A stretch of 64,000 nucleotides of DNA from Listeria welshimeri serovar 6b str. SLCC5334 (GTDB taxonomy: Bacteria; Bacillota; Bacilli; Lactobacillales; Listeriaceae), in contig NC_008555.1 of the NCBI RefSeq assembly GCF_000060285.1, forward strand, positions 1,736,001 through 1,800,000, read 5' to 3'. Below, piece by piece: positions 45,106 through 53,810 of this stretch (position 1 is its first letter; each line of letters begins with the position of its first letter). Made by a program: the position numbers and the translations under genes. The notes beneath the pieces were generated by a model. The model had not been told where the DNA came from, ran no database searches, and worked only from the letters and a program-made list of their open reading frames with translations.

Positions 45106-46212
45106 TTATCTAGTCACTCGCTTCATTGCCATACTGTCTTCCAGTTGTTTCATCGCATTTAAGACCACTTCTGCTGTCATTTCACCTGGCATCATATGGA
45201 TGGTTTCATGCGGCTCCGTAGCACGTTTAGCAACAGCAACAAGCGTTTCTTCCGCAAGTGCTTCTAGGCCCATCTCATATAAACTCGTTGGAAGTCCTAA
45301 TTTGGAATAAAACGGTAATAATTGTTCGATTTCATCCCATCTATTTTCTATTACTAATTGAACTAAGATTCCATAAGCCACTTTATTACCATGTAGTAAA
45401 TGGTGTGTTTCAGGAACCATCGTTAGCGCATCATGAATCGAATGCGCGCCAGCACAACGACCATAATCATCTCCAAAACCACCAACCATTCCGCCAACTA
45501 AAATATTTGTTTCAATAATTTTAATAAAAGCTTCATTTAGCTCTTGTTTGTCCATTGCAGCAAGCGCTTCTTCACTAAATTGAAGTAAATTATCTCGGCA
45601 CATTTTGGCAGCAAAGTGTGCTATTTCGATTTCGACTGATTTAGTTGGTAAAGAATTAATAATGACATCAGCTTCATACCATTTTGCTAGAGTGTCGCCA
45701 ATCCCGGCAATAAGAAGTTCTCTTGGTGAATCTAATATCATTTCTGGATCAATTAAGAGTAAAGCATTACTACTAGCAAATACATCATAACGAATCATCG
45801 CACCTTCTTCGTCATACATCACACTAAGCGGTGTATAAGCTGCACACGTAGAAGCAAGTGTTGGCAAAATAATAACTGGTAAGCGTAAAACTGCTGCTGC
45901 CGCTTTACATACATCGGCAATTTTCCCACCACCAACTGCTATAATTGCGTCCATATTATTTGTTTCCATTATCGTTACCAGACGATCGCGTTCCTCATAA
46001 GTAGAACCACCATTATATACTTCAAAAGTAGATGTAACGGTTGATAATACAGGGAATTTCTTTTTAGCAACTTCCCAAGAAGCATTTCCACGAACAACTA
46101 AAACATTTTTCAAACCGCGGCGTTCTAAATGGGTAGGTAATGTTTCCCAAGCGCCTACTTGGCAAAAATACTCTTGCGGAGCTCCGCGTACAATCAATTC
46201 TTTATTCAACAA
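45106..46212 (-). CDS. Iron-containing alcohol dehydrogenase / glycerol dehydrogenase family protein
   Basis: 368 residues starting at TTG (46212; the next codon is also TTG) behind AAGGGATGA. Family marks: Gly-Gly-Gly-Lys-Ile-Ala-Asp near residue 92, Pro-Thr-Leu-Ala-Ser-Thr, the first metal Asp in Gly-Ile-Gly-Asp-Thr-Leu-Ala-Lys-Trp-Tyr-Glu, and two metal His in Cys-Ala-Gly-Ala-His-Ser-Ile-His-Asp and His-His-Leu-Leu-His-Gly. Closest to glycerol dehydrogenase (GldA) types using Zn or Fe and NAD. Glycerol itself is not proven as substrate. Confidence 0.85.
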   Translation of the reverse strand: MLNKELIVRGAPQEYFCQVGAWETLPTHLERRGLKNVLVVRGNASWEVAKKKFPVLSTVTSTFEVYNGGSTYEERDRLVTIMETNNMDAIIAVGGGKIADVCKAAAAVLRLPVIILPTLASTCAAYTPLSVMYDEEGAMIRYDVFASSNALLLIDPEMILDSPRELLIAGIGDTLAKWYEADVIINSLPTKSVEIEIAHFAAKMCRDNLLQFSEEALAAMDKQELNEAFIKIIETNILVGGMVGGFGDDYGRCAGAHSIHDALTMVPETHHLLHGNKVAYGILVQLVIENRWDEIEQLLPFYSKLGLPTSLYEMGLEALAEETLVAVAKRATEPHETIHMMPGEMTAEVVLNAMKQLEDSMAMKRVTR

Positions 46213-46303
46213 AAATCATCCCTTCTGTCTGGCACGGTCGGATATTCGGCTGCGACATTTATAATTCAAATTGTATAGGAACTTAAACCTACTGTCAATC
46301 TGG

Positions 46304-47119
46304 CTATTGTTTAGCTATTTCATCATCGCCAAACCATTTTTTACTAATTTCTTGCATTTTTCCTTCTTTGTATAATTTTTCAAAAGCTTTATTGATTTTC
46401 GTTTGTAGTTCTTTGTCGCTTTTACGCATACCTACTGCAAAGTCTGTCGGATCAAAACCACCAGTTATTATATTATAATCATCTTTATTTTTTTGTTTAT
46501 CAATATAGTAGCGCGCGTATACTTCATCAATAATTAATCCATCAATACGCTTATTATTTAAATCAATAAATGCGGTATCAAAAGTATCATACAATTCGGG
46601 TTCGTTATTTGAGATAATATCCGTCAACACTTCTGGTTTTTTAGCCATATCATCAATCGAACTTGCTCCATTTTGGGCACCAAGGGTTTTATCTTTCATA
46701 TCACTAAATTTATTTATCTTACTTGATTTTAAAGTCACTAAAACTTGCTCATTTTTCATATACGGCTTACTAAAAGCAACTTGTTTTTTTCTAGCATCTG
46801 TTACAGTATAACCATTCCAAATTAAATCAATAGAGCCATTTTTCAATTCAGATTCTTTCATTGTCCAATCAATCGGCGTGAATTTTGCCTTAATACCATA
46901 TTCTGCAAAAACTGCTTTTGCAAGATCAATATCAAAACCAACCAAATTATCGTCTTTATCACGAAATCCCATTGGTACAAAACTATCATCTAAGCCAATC
47001 ACTACCTCTTTATCTTTCTTTATTCTATTCCACTGATCCTCTTTAGATTCGCTTCCAGAACAAGCTCCAAGCGCTAACATCACTACTACCATTACTGTTA
47101 TTAATAATCCTTTTTTCAT
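46304..47119 (-). CDS. Amino-acid ABC transporter substrate-binding lipoprotein (probably histidine)
   Basis: 271 residues. Signal peptide with lipobox Ala-Leu-Gly-Ala-Cys, lipidated at Cys20. A family 3 (polar amino acid) binding domain follows, with Gly-Phe-Asp-Ile-Asp-Leu-Ala and Ile-Trp-Asn-Gly-Tyr-Thr-Val-Thr. It is the last gene of a permease-ATPase-binding protein operon with 1-bp gaps. The operon is preceded by a T-box whose specifier reads CAC, which points to histidine as ligand. Confidence 0.9.
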   Translation of the reverse strand: MKKGLLITVMVVVMLALGACSGSESKEDQWNRIKKDKEVVIGLDDSFVPMGFRDKDDNLVGFDIDLAKAVFAEYGIKAKFTPIDWTMKESELKNGSIDLIWNGYTVTDARKKQVAFSKPYMKNEQVLVTLKSSKINKFSDMKDKTLGAQNGASSIDDMAKKPEVLTDIISNNEPELYDTFDTAFIDLNNKRIDGLIIDEVYARYYIDKQKNKDDYNIITGGFDPTDFAVGMRKSDKELQTKINKAFEKLYKEGKMQEISKKWFGDDEIAKQ

Positions 47120-47120
47120 G

Positions 47121-47777
47121 TTATATTGCCTCCTTTTTTAGTGGTTCGACTTCCATCATTTGATCGGCAACTTTTTCAGCAAAAGTATGATCATGAGTGA
47201 CAATAATTTGCGTAATACCAACCTTCTTCAAACTCAAAATTAATGATGCCACATGGTCACGTAAATCTGGATCAAGTGCAGATGTTGGTTCATCAAATAG
47301 TAATACTTTTGGATTCATCGCAAGGGCCCGTGCAATCGCTACTCGTTGTTTTTGTCCGCCAGATAATTGATAAGGCATGCTGTCCTCTTTATCTGCTAAA
47401 TCAAGTAATCCAAGTAACCGTTTTGCCTCTTTGATGGCTTCTTCTTTTTGTGTTTTCCTAGCGAGAGTCGGTGCCAAAATCAAATTGTCTAACACACTTA
47501 AATGCGGAAACAAGTGAAATTCTTGGAAAACAACACCAATGGTATTTTCCACATCTTTTCTAGACATGGGATCAATTTTTTCCCCATCAATAAAAATTTC
47601 ACCCGCGTCCATTTTTTCCAGCCCACTAATACAGCGAAGTAACGTCGTTTTCCCACCACCTGATGGTCCAACAATAGAGAGTATTTCGCCTTCTTGAAGC
47701 GTTATATTAACATTATCTAAAATTGTTTTTTGGTCAAATTTTTTCGATAAATTTTTAATTTCCAACATTTTCTTCAC
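47121..47777 (-). CDS. Amino-acid ABC transporter ATP-binding protein
   Basis: 218 residues. Walker A Gly-Pro-Ser-Gly-Gly-Gly-Lys-Thr-Thr, signature Leu-Ser-Gly-Gly-Gln-Lys-Gln-Arg, Walker B Val-Leu-Leu-Phe-Asp-Glu-Pro and the switch His in Val-Thr-His-Asp are intact. Typical GlnQ/HisP-type polar amino acid importer ATPase, slightly short. It lies 1 bp after the permease gene and 1 bp before the binding protein gene. Confidence 0.93.
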   Translation of the reverse strand: MKKMLEIKNLSKKFDQKTILDNVNITLQEGEILSIVGPSGGGKTTLLRCISGLEKMDAGEIFIDGEKIDPMSRKDVENTIGVVFQEFHLFPHLSVLDNLILAPTLARKTQKEEAIKEAKRLLGLLDLADKEDSMPYQLSGGQKQRVAIARALAMNPKVLLFDEPTSALDPDLRDHVASLILSLKKVGITQIIVTHDHTFAEKVADQMMEVEPLKKEAI

Positions 47778-47778
47778 C

Positions 47779-48420
47779 TCATTTATAATAACTAAAACGT
47801 TTTTCCAGTTGTTTAAATAGTATTGTTAGGATTGCAGTTAGCGCTAAGTAGATTGCTGCTACTAAAACTAGTGGAATTAGTGTCACATCTCGACTCATAG
47901 CAATTTTTCCTGCTCTTAGTAAATCTCCAATTCCGAGAATGTACACTAAAGAAGAATCTTTTACTAGATTGATGACTTCGTTCCCGATTGCTGGTAATAC
48001 TCGTTTAACAACTTGTGGTAAGACGATTTTTCGAAGCGTTTGACCGTAAGTAAGACCTAGAACTTTAGCACTTTCATATTGTCCATTTTCAATAGAGAGA
48101 AATCCACCACGAAAAATTTCAGCAAAGTAAGCCGCATAATTTAAAATAAAAGCTATAAACACTGCATCCATCCGGTCAAAAACAACACCAATAATCGGTA
48201 AACCATAATAAATAAAAATTAATTGTAATAATAAAGGTGTCCCACGCATAATCCAAATGTAGATATTTAAAATAAATTTAAGTGGCGCTATTTTACTAAT
48301 ATTTCCAACTGCAACAATAGCTCCGAGTGGAATAGAACAAACTAGAGTGACGGCAAAAACGAGCAGTGTTGTTTTTGCTCCGTCAAGTAATGCTGGTAAA
48401 ATTTCCATAATATAATCCAT
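47779..48420 (-). CDS. Amino-acid ABC transporter permease
   Basis: 213 residues from the ATG at 48420, behind AAAAGGAGCG; an upstream in-frame extension would read through the T-box terminator and is rejected. Five or so hydrophobic helices, with the HisM/GlnP-type coupling loop Glu-Ser-Ala-Lys-Val-Leu-Gly-Leu-Thr near residue 140. First gene of the operon controlled by the T-box. Confidence 0.9.
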   Translation of the reverse strand: MDYIMEILPALLDGAKTTLLVFAVTLVCSIPLGAIVAVGNISKIAPLKFILNIYIWIMRGTPLLLQLIFIYYGLPIIGVVFDRMDAVFIAFILNYAAYFAEIFRGGFLSIENGQYESAKVLGLTYGQTLRKIVLPQVVKRVLPAIGNEVINLVKDSSLVYILGIGDLLRAGKIAMSRDVTLIPLVLVAAIYLALTAILTILFKQLEKRFSYYK

Positions 48421-48443
48421 AATTCTTCGCTCCTTTTTTTGCA

Positions 48444-48490
48444 TAAAAAAATCTCGTCGCACTTGGCACAAAATTGCCAAGAGGACGAGA
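48444..48490 (-). terminator. T-box attenuator terminator
   Basis: TCTCGTC-(ct)-CTTGGCA / TGCCAAG-(tgc)-GACGAGA two-part stem followed by T7 on the minus strand. It forms when the antiterminator is not stabilised by uncharged tRNA. Confidence 0.9.
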
Positions 48491-48729
48491 ATAATATTCA
48501 CGTGGTTCCACCTCAATTTACCGATACTTCGCAGTACCAGCCTCCGTTAGTTCGAGACTAACAAGCTATAACGGGCTTATCCCGAGTTCACTTACTCGCT
48601 TATGTTTCAGCAAACCAGCTCTTCAGATGTGTTCGATAACGTTCTCTTTATCCTTTCGCACCAACCAAGGACTCTCTTAAAAAAGAATCACGCTCTACTT
48701 GTTCTGTTCATCGCCATTACTTCTTCTTG
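48444..48729 (-). promoter_or_regulatory. T-box riboswitch leader, specifier CAC (His)
   Basis: On the minus strand the leader has Stem I with an AGTA-containing specifier loop, a CGGG-ATAAG-CCCG stem III, the T-box sequence AGGTGGAACCACG (48513-48501) and a terminator. Pairing CAGA/TCTG and AGCGT/ACGTT encloses the specifier loop, whose 3' side reads CGAA-CAC-A. This matches the GAA-NNN-A context of other T-boxes, so the codon is CAC at 48631-48629, histidine. The variable base of UGGN is A. It controls the three-gene amino acid importer, so uptake rises when histidyl-tRNA is uncharged. Confidence 0.88.
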
Positions 48730-48734
48730 CTAAT

Positions 48735-48763
48735 ACTCTACCACGATAAAGTGGCAGAGTCAA
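48735..48763 (-). promoter_or_regulatory. Promoter of the T-box operon
   Basis: Minus strand TTGACT (48763-48758), 17-bp spacer, TAGAGT (48740-48735), start expected near 48729. Confidence 0.75.
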
Positions 48764-48778
48764 CATTTTTACTTAAAT

Positions 48779-48820
48779 AAAAAATGGTAAGTGAATCATT
48801 TGAGATCCGCTCACCATTTT
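48779..48820 (-). terminator. Terminator after virS
   Basis: AAAATGGTGAGCG / CACTTACCATTTT on the minus strand (two G-U pairs), then TTATTTAAG. It closes the virAB-virR-virS operon. Confidence 0.75.
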
Positions 48821-48823
48821 CTA

Positions 48824-49864
48824 TTAATCTTTTGCTATTAATAAGTAATCATCTTTTTGCTCAAAATAGACACGCACTTCTGTTCCAACTCCACTTTTAG
48901 ACTCTACACAAATCTCATGGCCTAATTTTTTAGCCATTTGTTTAGATAGGTAAAGTCCCATTCCCGTCGCTTTTTTCTCTTGACGACCGATTGTGCCAGT
49001 GAAACCTTGCTCAAAAACACGCGGTAAGTCTTCTTCTTTAATACCTCTTCCATTATCTTTCATGTGAAGCACTTTTTTACCTGTTGTTTCCGTATCACAC
49101 CAAATCTGAATTTCGCCGCCATCTTCCGTATATTTTAACGCGTTGGACATCACTTGATCAATAATAAAACCAAGCCATTTACTATCTGTCCGAACATCGA
49201 TATCCACGTTTTGTAAATCTAGTTTCATTTTTTTACCAATGAAAAGCTTAGAATGACGTTTAACAGATTCTCGAACTACTACACCAAGATTTTGTTCTTG
49301 AATAAAATAATCTTTAGAAAAAGTATCCAGTCTAGAAAAATAAAGTGCTTGCATGACTAATTTATCTATTGTAGTTAATTCTTCATCAATTTGTTTAAAA
49401 ATAGTTTCGGTATCATTTAAATCTGGATTATTAATTAACATTTTACTTGCTACAACTGGCGTTTTCACTTCATGTACCCAATATAAAATAAAATCATGGT
49501 ATTCTTGCTGTTTATCTTGTAATTTACTAATAGTCCGCAATTCTTCTTTGTGTTTTTTAGCCATTAATTGATTAAAAAAAGCTTGCTCACGAGTTCGTGG
49601 TTTTGGTAATAATTCAATAATATTTTCTTCGATTTCCCCGCTTACTAAATCTTTCATTTCACGCCAATAGTTATATTTAAAAAAGTAACCTAGCACTAAG
49701 TAAGAAAGTAAAAAGACTAAAACAAAAACATATAAATAAATAAAATTCCCAAGGGTTAATTTACTGTTTGGATCGATGGAAATTAATACACCAACAAAGA
49801 ACATAATACTGCAAAAAAACAATAAGAAAAATCGTTTATCTTTTATATAACTCCACCAGTTCAT
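48824..49864 (-). CDS. virS: Sensor histidine kinase VirS (intramembrane-sensing, BceS type)
   Basis: 346 residues. Two N-terminal helices (~12-30 and ~40-60) are separated by a loop of only about ten residues, the intramembrane-sensing kinase layout, so it cannot bind a ligand by itself. The phospho-acceptor His is in Trp-Val-His-Glu-Val-Lys-Thr-Pro. The ATPase domain has Asn-Ala-Leu-Lys-Tyr-Thr (N box), Asp-Asn-Gly-Arg-Gly-Ile and Gly-Met-Gly-Leu-Tyr-Leu. It partners VirR, although three unrelated genes lie between them; the VirAB transporter is thought to be the true sensor. Confidence 0.93.
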   Translation of the reverse strand: MNWWSYIKDKRFFLLFFCSIMFFVGVLISIDPNSKLTLGNFIYLYVFVLVFLLSYLVLGYFFKYNYWREMKDLVSGEIEENIIELLPKPRTREQAFFNQLMAKKHKEELRTISKLQDKQQEYHDFILYWVHEVKTPVVASKMLINNPDLNDTETIFKQIDEELTTIDKLVMQALYFSRLDTFSKDYFIQEQNLGVVVRESVKRHSKLFIGKKMKLDLQNVDIDVRTDSKWLGFIIDQVMSNALKYTEDGGEIQIWCDTETTGKKVLHMKDNGRGIKEEDLPRVFEQGFTGTIGRQEKKATGMGLYLSKQMAKKLGHEICVESKSGVGTEVRVYFEQKDDYLLIAKD

Positions 49865-49883
49865 GTTGTACCTCCTTGTTTTG

Positions 49884-51623
49884 TTAATTTACTTCATTAG
49901 GGATAATTTGGAATGTCGCAAAATCAAACAAGCCTTGATCGGTTAATTTCAATTCAGGAATAACTGGTAATGTTAAGAAAGACAATGTTAAGAAAGGATC
50001 AAACCCTTTAGCATTGCTGATTTGATTAAAAGCTTTTAGCAATCCCGCTAAATCTCTTTCTACTTCTTCGTATGGTTTATTACTAAGAAGTCCAGCAACC
50101 GGAAGTGCTAAATCATGTAAAACTTTACCTGTTTCATCTACTACAGCGATTCCTCCGCCCATTTCAGTCACATAATTGATTGCTTTTTCCATGGCTTCAT
50201 CGCTCGCGCCAACCGCAACAATATTATGAGAATCATGTGCTACAGTCGTTGCAATGGCTCCTTCTTTTAATCCAAAGCCTTTCACTATGCCGACACCAAC
50301 ACACCCAGTATTATGATGACGTTCCACCACTGCCATTTTTAATAAATCTTTTTCAATTGATGGCACAAATTTACCATTTTCTACATTGACTTGTTCCATG
50401 AGTTTTTCTGTAAAAAGGTTGTTTTGCTTCATTCCAATGACATAACACGTGTCGTTTGTTAAAGGCAACTCTAAGTCTTGTTTAGATAAATGATGTTGAA
50501 TTTTTGGCGAAATGAATGTTTCGGAGTGTTTTTTTTCAAAAGCAGCTTCGTTTCGCGCACCATTTTCAACAACGACCTGTCCATTTTTTAAAACTTTGCT
50601 AATTTCAATGGTTTGTAGGTCTTTTAGAAAAACTATATCCGCTTGATAGCCTGCTGCAACTGCACCAAGGTATGGTAAATTATGGCAGTTTGCTGCATTA
50701 ATTGTTGCCATTTGGATAGCTGTAATTGGATCAATGTTATTTTCTATTGCAAGTCGGATATTATAATTTATGGATCCTTCTGTAATTAAATCGTTTATCA
50801 GTTTATCATCGGTACAAAAACAAAAACGATGACTATTTTTTTCAGATACAGCGGAAATAGTTTGTAGCAAATCTCTCCCAACCGTTCCTTCACGTAACAT
50901 AACAAACATTCCAGCACGCAACCGGTCCACCGCTTCTTTTGCATTTGTACTCTCATGATCCGTGCGAATACCAACAGCAAGATAATTATTTAAATCTGCA
51001 CTTGTTAAACCTGCCCCATGACCATCAATTCTGCCACCTTCTTTTTTTGCATCGATAATTTTTGTTAAAATGTCGGAGCTACCTTTTGCAACAGATGGAA
51101 AGTCCATTACTTCTGCAAGTCCGATTACTTTTTCATGTTTATATAGAGGGTGAAGCTTTTTGGCATGAAGAGTTTCTCCGTTATGTTCCCCCTCTGTCGC
51201 TGGAACAGATGATGGTAGCATTACAAACATATCGAGTGGTGCGCCTTTCGCATCTTCTAACATAAATTCAATGCCTTTTTCTCCAGCAACATTAGCGATT
51301 TCATGTGGGTCTGTAACAATTGTCGTTACGCCATTAGGAAGTAAGACTCGGGCAAACTCGGCGGGGGTTACCATCGCACTTTCTACGTGAACATGCGCAT
51401 CAATAAAACCAGGTACAATAAATTCTCCAGCTGCATCCATTATTTGTTCTGCCTCTGAAAAATCTCCAATTCCAGCAATATAGCCATTTTTTATTGCAAT
51501 ATCGCCTTCCATAATTTCACCTGAAAAAACATTGACTATCCGTCCATTTTTAATTACTAAATCTGCTTTTTCACGGCCGTCACTTACTGCCACCCGTTCT
51601 TGCAGTTGTTTTAAATTTTCCAC
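49884..51623 (-). CDS. adeC: Adenine deaminase
   Basis: 579 residues, normal length, starting at GTG (51623) with GGAGG 9 bases ahead. Amidohydrolase fold: His-Val-His-Val-Glu-Ser holds the first metal ligands, then Asp-Pro-His-Glu-Ile-Ala-Asn, and the later His-Gly-His-Gly-Ala/Asp-His-Glu-Ser blocks; the Ade-specific C-terminal domain is present. It converts adenine to hypoxanthine and ammonia with Mn or Fe in purine salvage. It sits inside the virAB-virR-virS operon, 19 bp before virS. Confidence 0.95.
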   Translation of the reverse strand: MENLKQLQERVAVSDGREKADLVIKNGRIVNVFSGEIMEGDIAIKNGYIAGIGDFSEAEQIMDAAGEFIVPGFIDAHVHVESAMVTPAEFARVLLPNGVTTIVTDPHEIANVAGEKGIEFMLEDAKGAPLDMFVMLPSSVPATEGEHNGETLHAKKLHPLYKHEKVIGLAEVMDFPSVAKGSSDILTKIIDAKKEGGRIDGHGAGLTSADLNNYLAVGIRTDHESTNAKEAVDRLRAGMFVMLREGTVGRDLLQTISAVSEKNSHRFCFCTDDKLINDLITEGSINYNIRLAIENNIDPITAIQMATINAANCHNLPYLGAVAAGYQADIVFLKDLQTIEISKVLKNGQVVVENGARNEAAFEKKHSETFISPKIQHHLSKQDLELPLTNDTCYVIGMKQNNLFTEKLMEQVNVENGKFVPSIEKDLLKMAVVERHHNTGCVGVGIVKGFGLKEGAIATTVAHDSHNIVAVGASDEAMEKAINYVTEMGGGIAVVDETGKVLHDLALPVAGLLSNKPYEEVERDLAGLLKAFNQISNAKGFDPFLTLSFLTLPVIPELKLTDQGLFDFATFQIIPNEVN

Positions 51624-51642
51624 CGATTTTCGCCTCCGTTAT

Positions 51643-52101
51643 TTACGCTTCAAAAAAACCTTCATCCAATAAGTACCCTTCCGCTGCCTCAAGTGTAGGG
51701 AAGACTGCTTCTAAATTATCTCCAGTATAGATAACCCACATTTTATTTTCATAGACTAAAGAAAGTTTTTCGCCATCATTATCTTGGTATATTTTTGTGA
51801 GTCCTTCTTTAAAACCATCTTCATCATTATCCATAAACTCTTTCGCTTCTAGTAAAAGTACTCGAATTTCATTTTCAGAGTAATCTTTTACATTAACATA
51901 ACCTTGCTTATCTAACGGCTCTACTTCCAAAAACGGCGCATAAACAAATGCATTACCATTAGGATGCAAATGTTTGACGATAATTTTTTTATCCCGTTTG
52001 CTCGCTGGATAATGTACATTTAAACGTCCCATAGAGATTTCATGTAGTTCAAAACCATCCATCGACTCTATAAGCGCTTTTTTCTCTTCAAAATTTAACA
52101 T
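51643..52101 (-). CDS. Hypothetical protein within the virR operon
   Basis: 152 residues, acidic, no signal or membrane helix. I do not recognise the family. It starts Met-Leu-Asn-Phe-Glu-Glu-Lys-Lys and contains a repeated pattern of short beta strands with Glu/Asp-rich turns. It lies 21 bp after the epimerase gene and 19 bp before adeC, so it is part of the operon. Function unknown. Confidence 0.7.
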   Translation of the reverse strand: MLNFEEKKALIESMDGFELHEISMGRLNVHYPASKRDKKIIVKHLHPNGNAFVYAPFLEVEPLDKQGYVNVKDYSENEIRVLLLEAKEFMDNDEDGFKEGLTKIYQDNDGEKLSLVYENKMWVIYTGDNLEAVFPTLEAAEGYLLDEGFFEA

Positions 52102-52122
52102 AATATATTTTTGCCTCCAAAA

Positions 52123-52998
52123 TTAATTTTCTTTTAAAATATCTTTAACGAGTGCTGGTAACCACTCACGTAAATCATCAAATTCAAATCCAGCTTTTGT
52201 TGCTTTGGTGTTATCAAGATAATACGTTTTCTCGATACTAAATGGTGAATCATCCACATCATCTGTTACTTCTTCTACAAGTGCTACTTCACCGGTTTTT
52301 GATTCAATCATTTTAATGAAAGCATTTAATGAATATGTACCGTTTGATGTAGCATTAATTGGCCCTGTAACATCCGAATCTACTCCTACCCATTCCAAAA
52401 ACCGCGCTGCTTCATCTGAATTTATAAAACCTATTTCTGCTTGTCCATTACTAATACCTATTTCTTCGTGATTTTTCATATGTTCTAAATGAAAATGGAG
52501 ACGTTTTGTATAATCATCAAGGCCTAGAACAATAGGAAAACGCACAGCAACAACTGGAAAAGAAGCTTTTTGGAAAAATACAGCTTCCGCAAGACGTTTT
52601 CCTTCCCCGTAATCGAAATCCTCTTTATCTCCAATAACAATTTCATACTGTTTTGGATTAAAATCATCTTCAACTAGTCCGTGCCCTTTTTGGCTATAAA
52701 CAGACAAAGAAGATGTATATATGTATCGCTTTACTTTTCCTTTAAATGCATCTACCGCGTATAGTGCTTCACGAGGGGAAAAACAAATATTATCATAAAT
52801 GACATCCCATTCTTCTTTTGCTAATTGGAATAAGGCATCTCTTGATTCTCGGTTTAAAACAACATGTTTCACAGAATCGCCAAAATCATCTTTTGTTTTT
52901 CCTCTTGTCCCAATTGTGACATCGTGACCGGCAGAAACAAGTCGTTCTACTAATTTCTTTCCAAAAAAACGTGTACCACCAAATACTAAAATCTTCAT
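52123..52998 (-). CDS. NAD-dependent epimerase/dehydratase family protein
   Basis: 291 residues. N-terminal Rossmann fold Ile-Leu-Val-Phe-Gly-Gly-Thr-Arg-Phe-Phe-Gly typical of extended/atypical SDRs related to isoflavone reductase and mRNA-binding chloroplast proteins. A Tyr-Ile-Tyr-Thr-Ser-Ser-Leu-Ser-Val-Tyr segment lines the active site, but the usual Tyr-x3-Lys pair is less clear. Second-messenger or nucleotide-sugar roles cannot be deduced. It lies 74 bp after virR in the same operon. Confidence 0.83.
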   Translation of the reverse strand: MKILVFGGTRFFGKKLVERLVSAGHDVTIGTRGKTKDDFGDSVKHVVLNRESRDALFQLAKEEWDVIYDNICFSPREALYAVDAFKGKVKRYIYTSSLSVYSQKGHGLVEDDFNPKQYEIVIGDKEDFDYGEGKRLAEAVFFQKASFPVVAVRFPIVLGLDDYTKRLHFHLEHMKNHEEIGISNGQAEIGFINSDEAARFLEWVGVDSDVTGPINATSNGTYSLNAFIKMIESKTGEVALVEEVTDDVDDSPFSIEKTYYLDNTKATKAGFEFDDLREWLPALVKDILKEN

Positions 52999-53072
52999 TT
53001 TGACTCCTCCTTAATTTACGAAAAACAGGAAGTTCGCGTTTTTTGGCGCTATCTTCCTGTTTTCGTACTCAC

Positions 53073-53750
53073 TCATTCAATCATATAACCTTGCCCTTTT
53101 TTCGTTTTAATAAATTCATCTAAGCCAATTTCTGCTAATTTTTTACGAATTCGTACAACGTTGACCGTGAGTGTATTATCATCCACAAAGCTTTCATCTT
53201 CCCAAAGCGCACGCATAATTTCATCACGACTCACAATACTGCCCTTTTGTTTCATTAATTCATATAAAATTAAAAACTCATTTTTGGTTAGTTCAATTTT
53301 ATCTTCTAAGTGCGTTAATGTATTAGTATCAATGTGAAGAAAAACATTATTATGTTCCATTACATTTGCTTCTTCTAAATCTGCATAAGAATATGTCCGT
53401 CTTAAAAGCGCATTAATTCGAGCCATCAAAACATCTAAATCAACAGGCTTTTCAATATAATAGTCCGCTCCCATGTTCATGCCCATAATTTGGTCCATTC
53501 GCGAATTACGCGATGATAAAAAGATAATCGGTACATTCGAAACTTCGCGGATTTGATTACACCAGTAAAATCCGTCAAAAAAAGGCAGATTAACATCCAA
53601 AATAACTAGCTGAGGTTCAAAAGCCAAGAACTCTTGTAAAATATTATTAAAATCCTCTACTACACCTATTTCAAATCCCCATTTACTTAAATGTTTCCGG
53701 ATTGTATCACGAATTACCTCATCATCTTCTACAATATATACCTTTACCAT
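53073..53750 (-). CDS. virR: Response regulator VirR (OmpR family)
   Basis: 225 residues from the ATG at 53750, chosen for the GAGGAGG ahead of it; a longer in-frame reading overlaps this ribosome site. Receiver domain 1-120 with acidic pocket Glu-Asp-Asp and phospho-Asp in Val-Ile-Leu-Asp-Val-Asn-Leu-Pro, followed by an OmpR-type winged helix DNA-binding domain. In L. monocytogenes VirR controls mprF, the dlt operon and others, and is needed for virulence and peptide resistance; it has a target at the start of this window. It lies ~60 bp after virB and is cotranscribed. Confidence 0.95.
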   Translation of the reverse strand: MVKVYIVEDDEVIRDTIRKHLSKWGFEIGVVEDFNNILQEFLAFEPQLVILDVNLPFFDGFYWCNQIREVSNVPIIFLSSRNSRMDQIMGMNMGADYYIEKPVDLDVLMARINALLRRTYSYADLEEANVMEHNNVFLHIDTNTLTHLEDKIELTKNEFLILYELMKQKGSIVSRDEIMRALWEDESFVDDNTLTVNVVRIRKKLAEIGLDEFIKTKKGQGYMIE

Positions 53751-53810
53751 TTTTGTACCTCCTCGGCAGAACTCTCTTTTCATTTTAGCTGAAATAATAC
53801 CAAAAGCCAA

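Noticed and set aside
48421-48516. N-terminal extension of the amino-acid ABC permease
   Set aside because: The extension is the T-box terminator hairpin read through; the ATG at 48420 has a good ribosome site.
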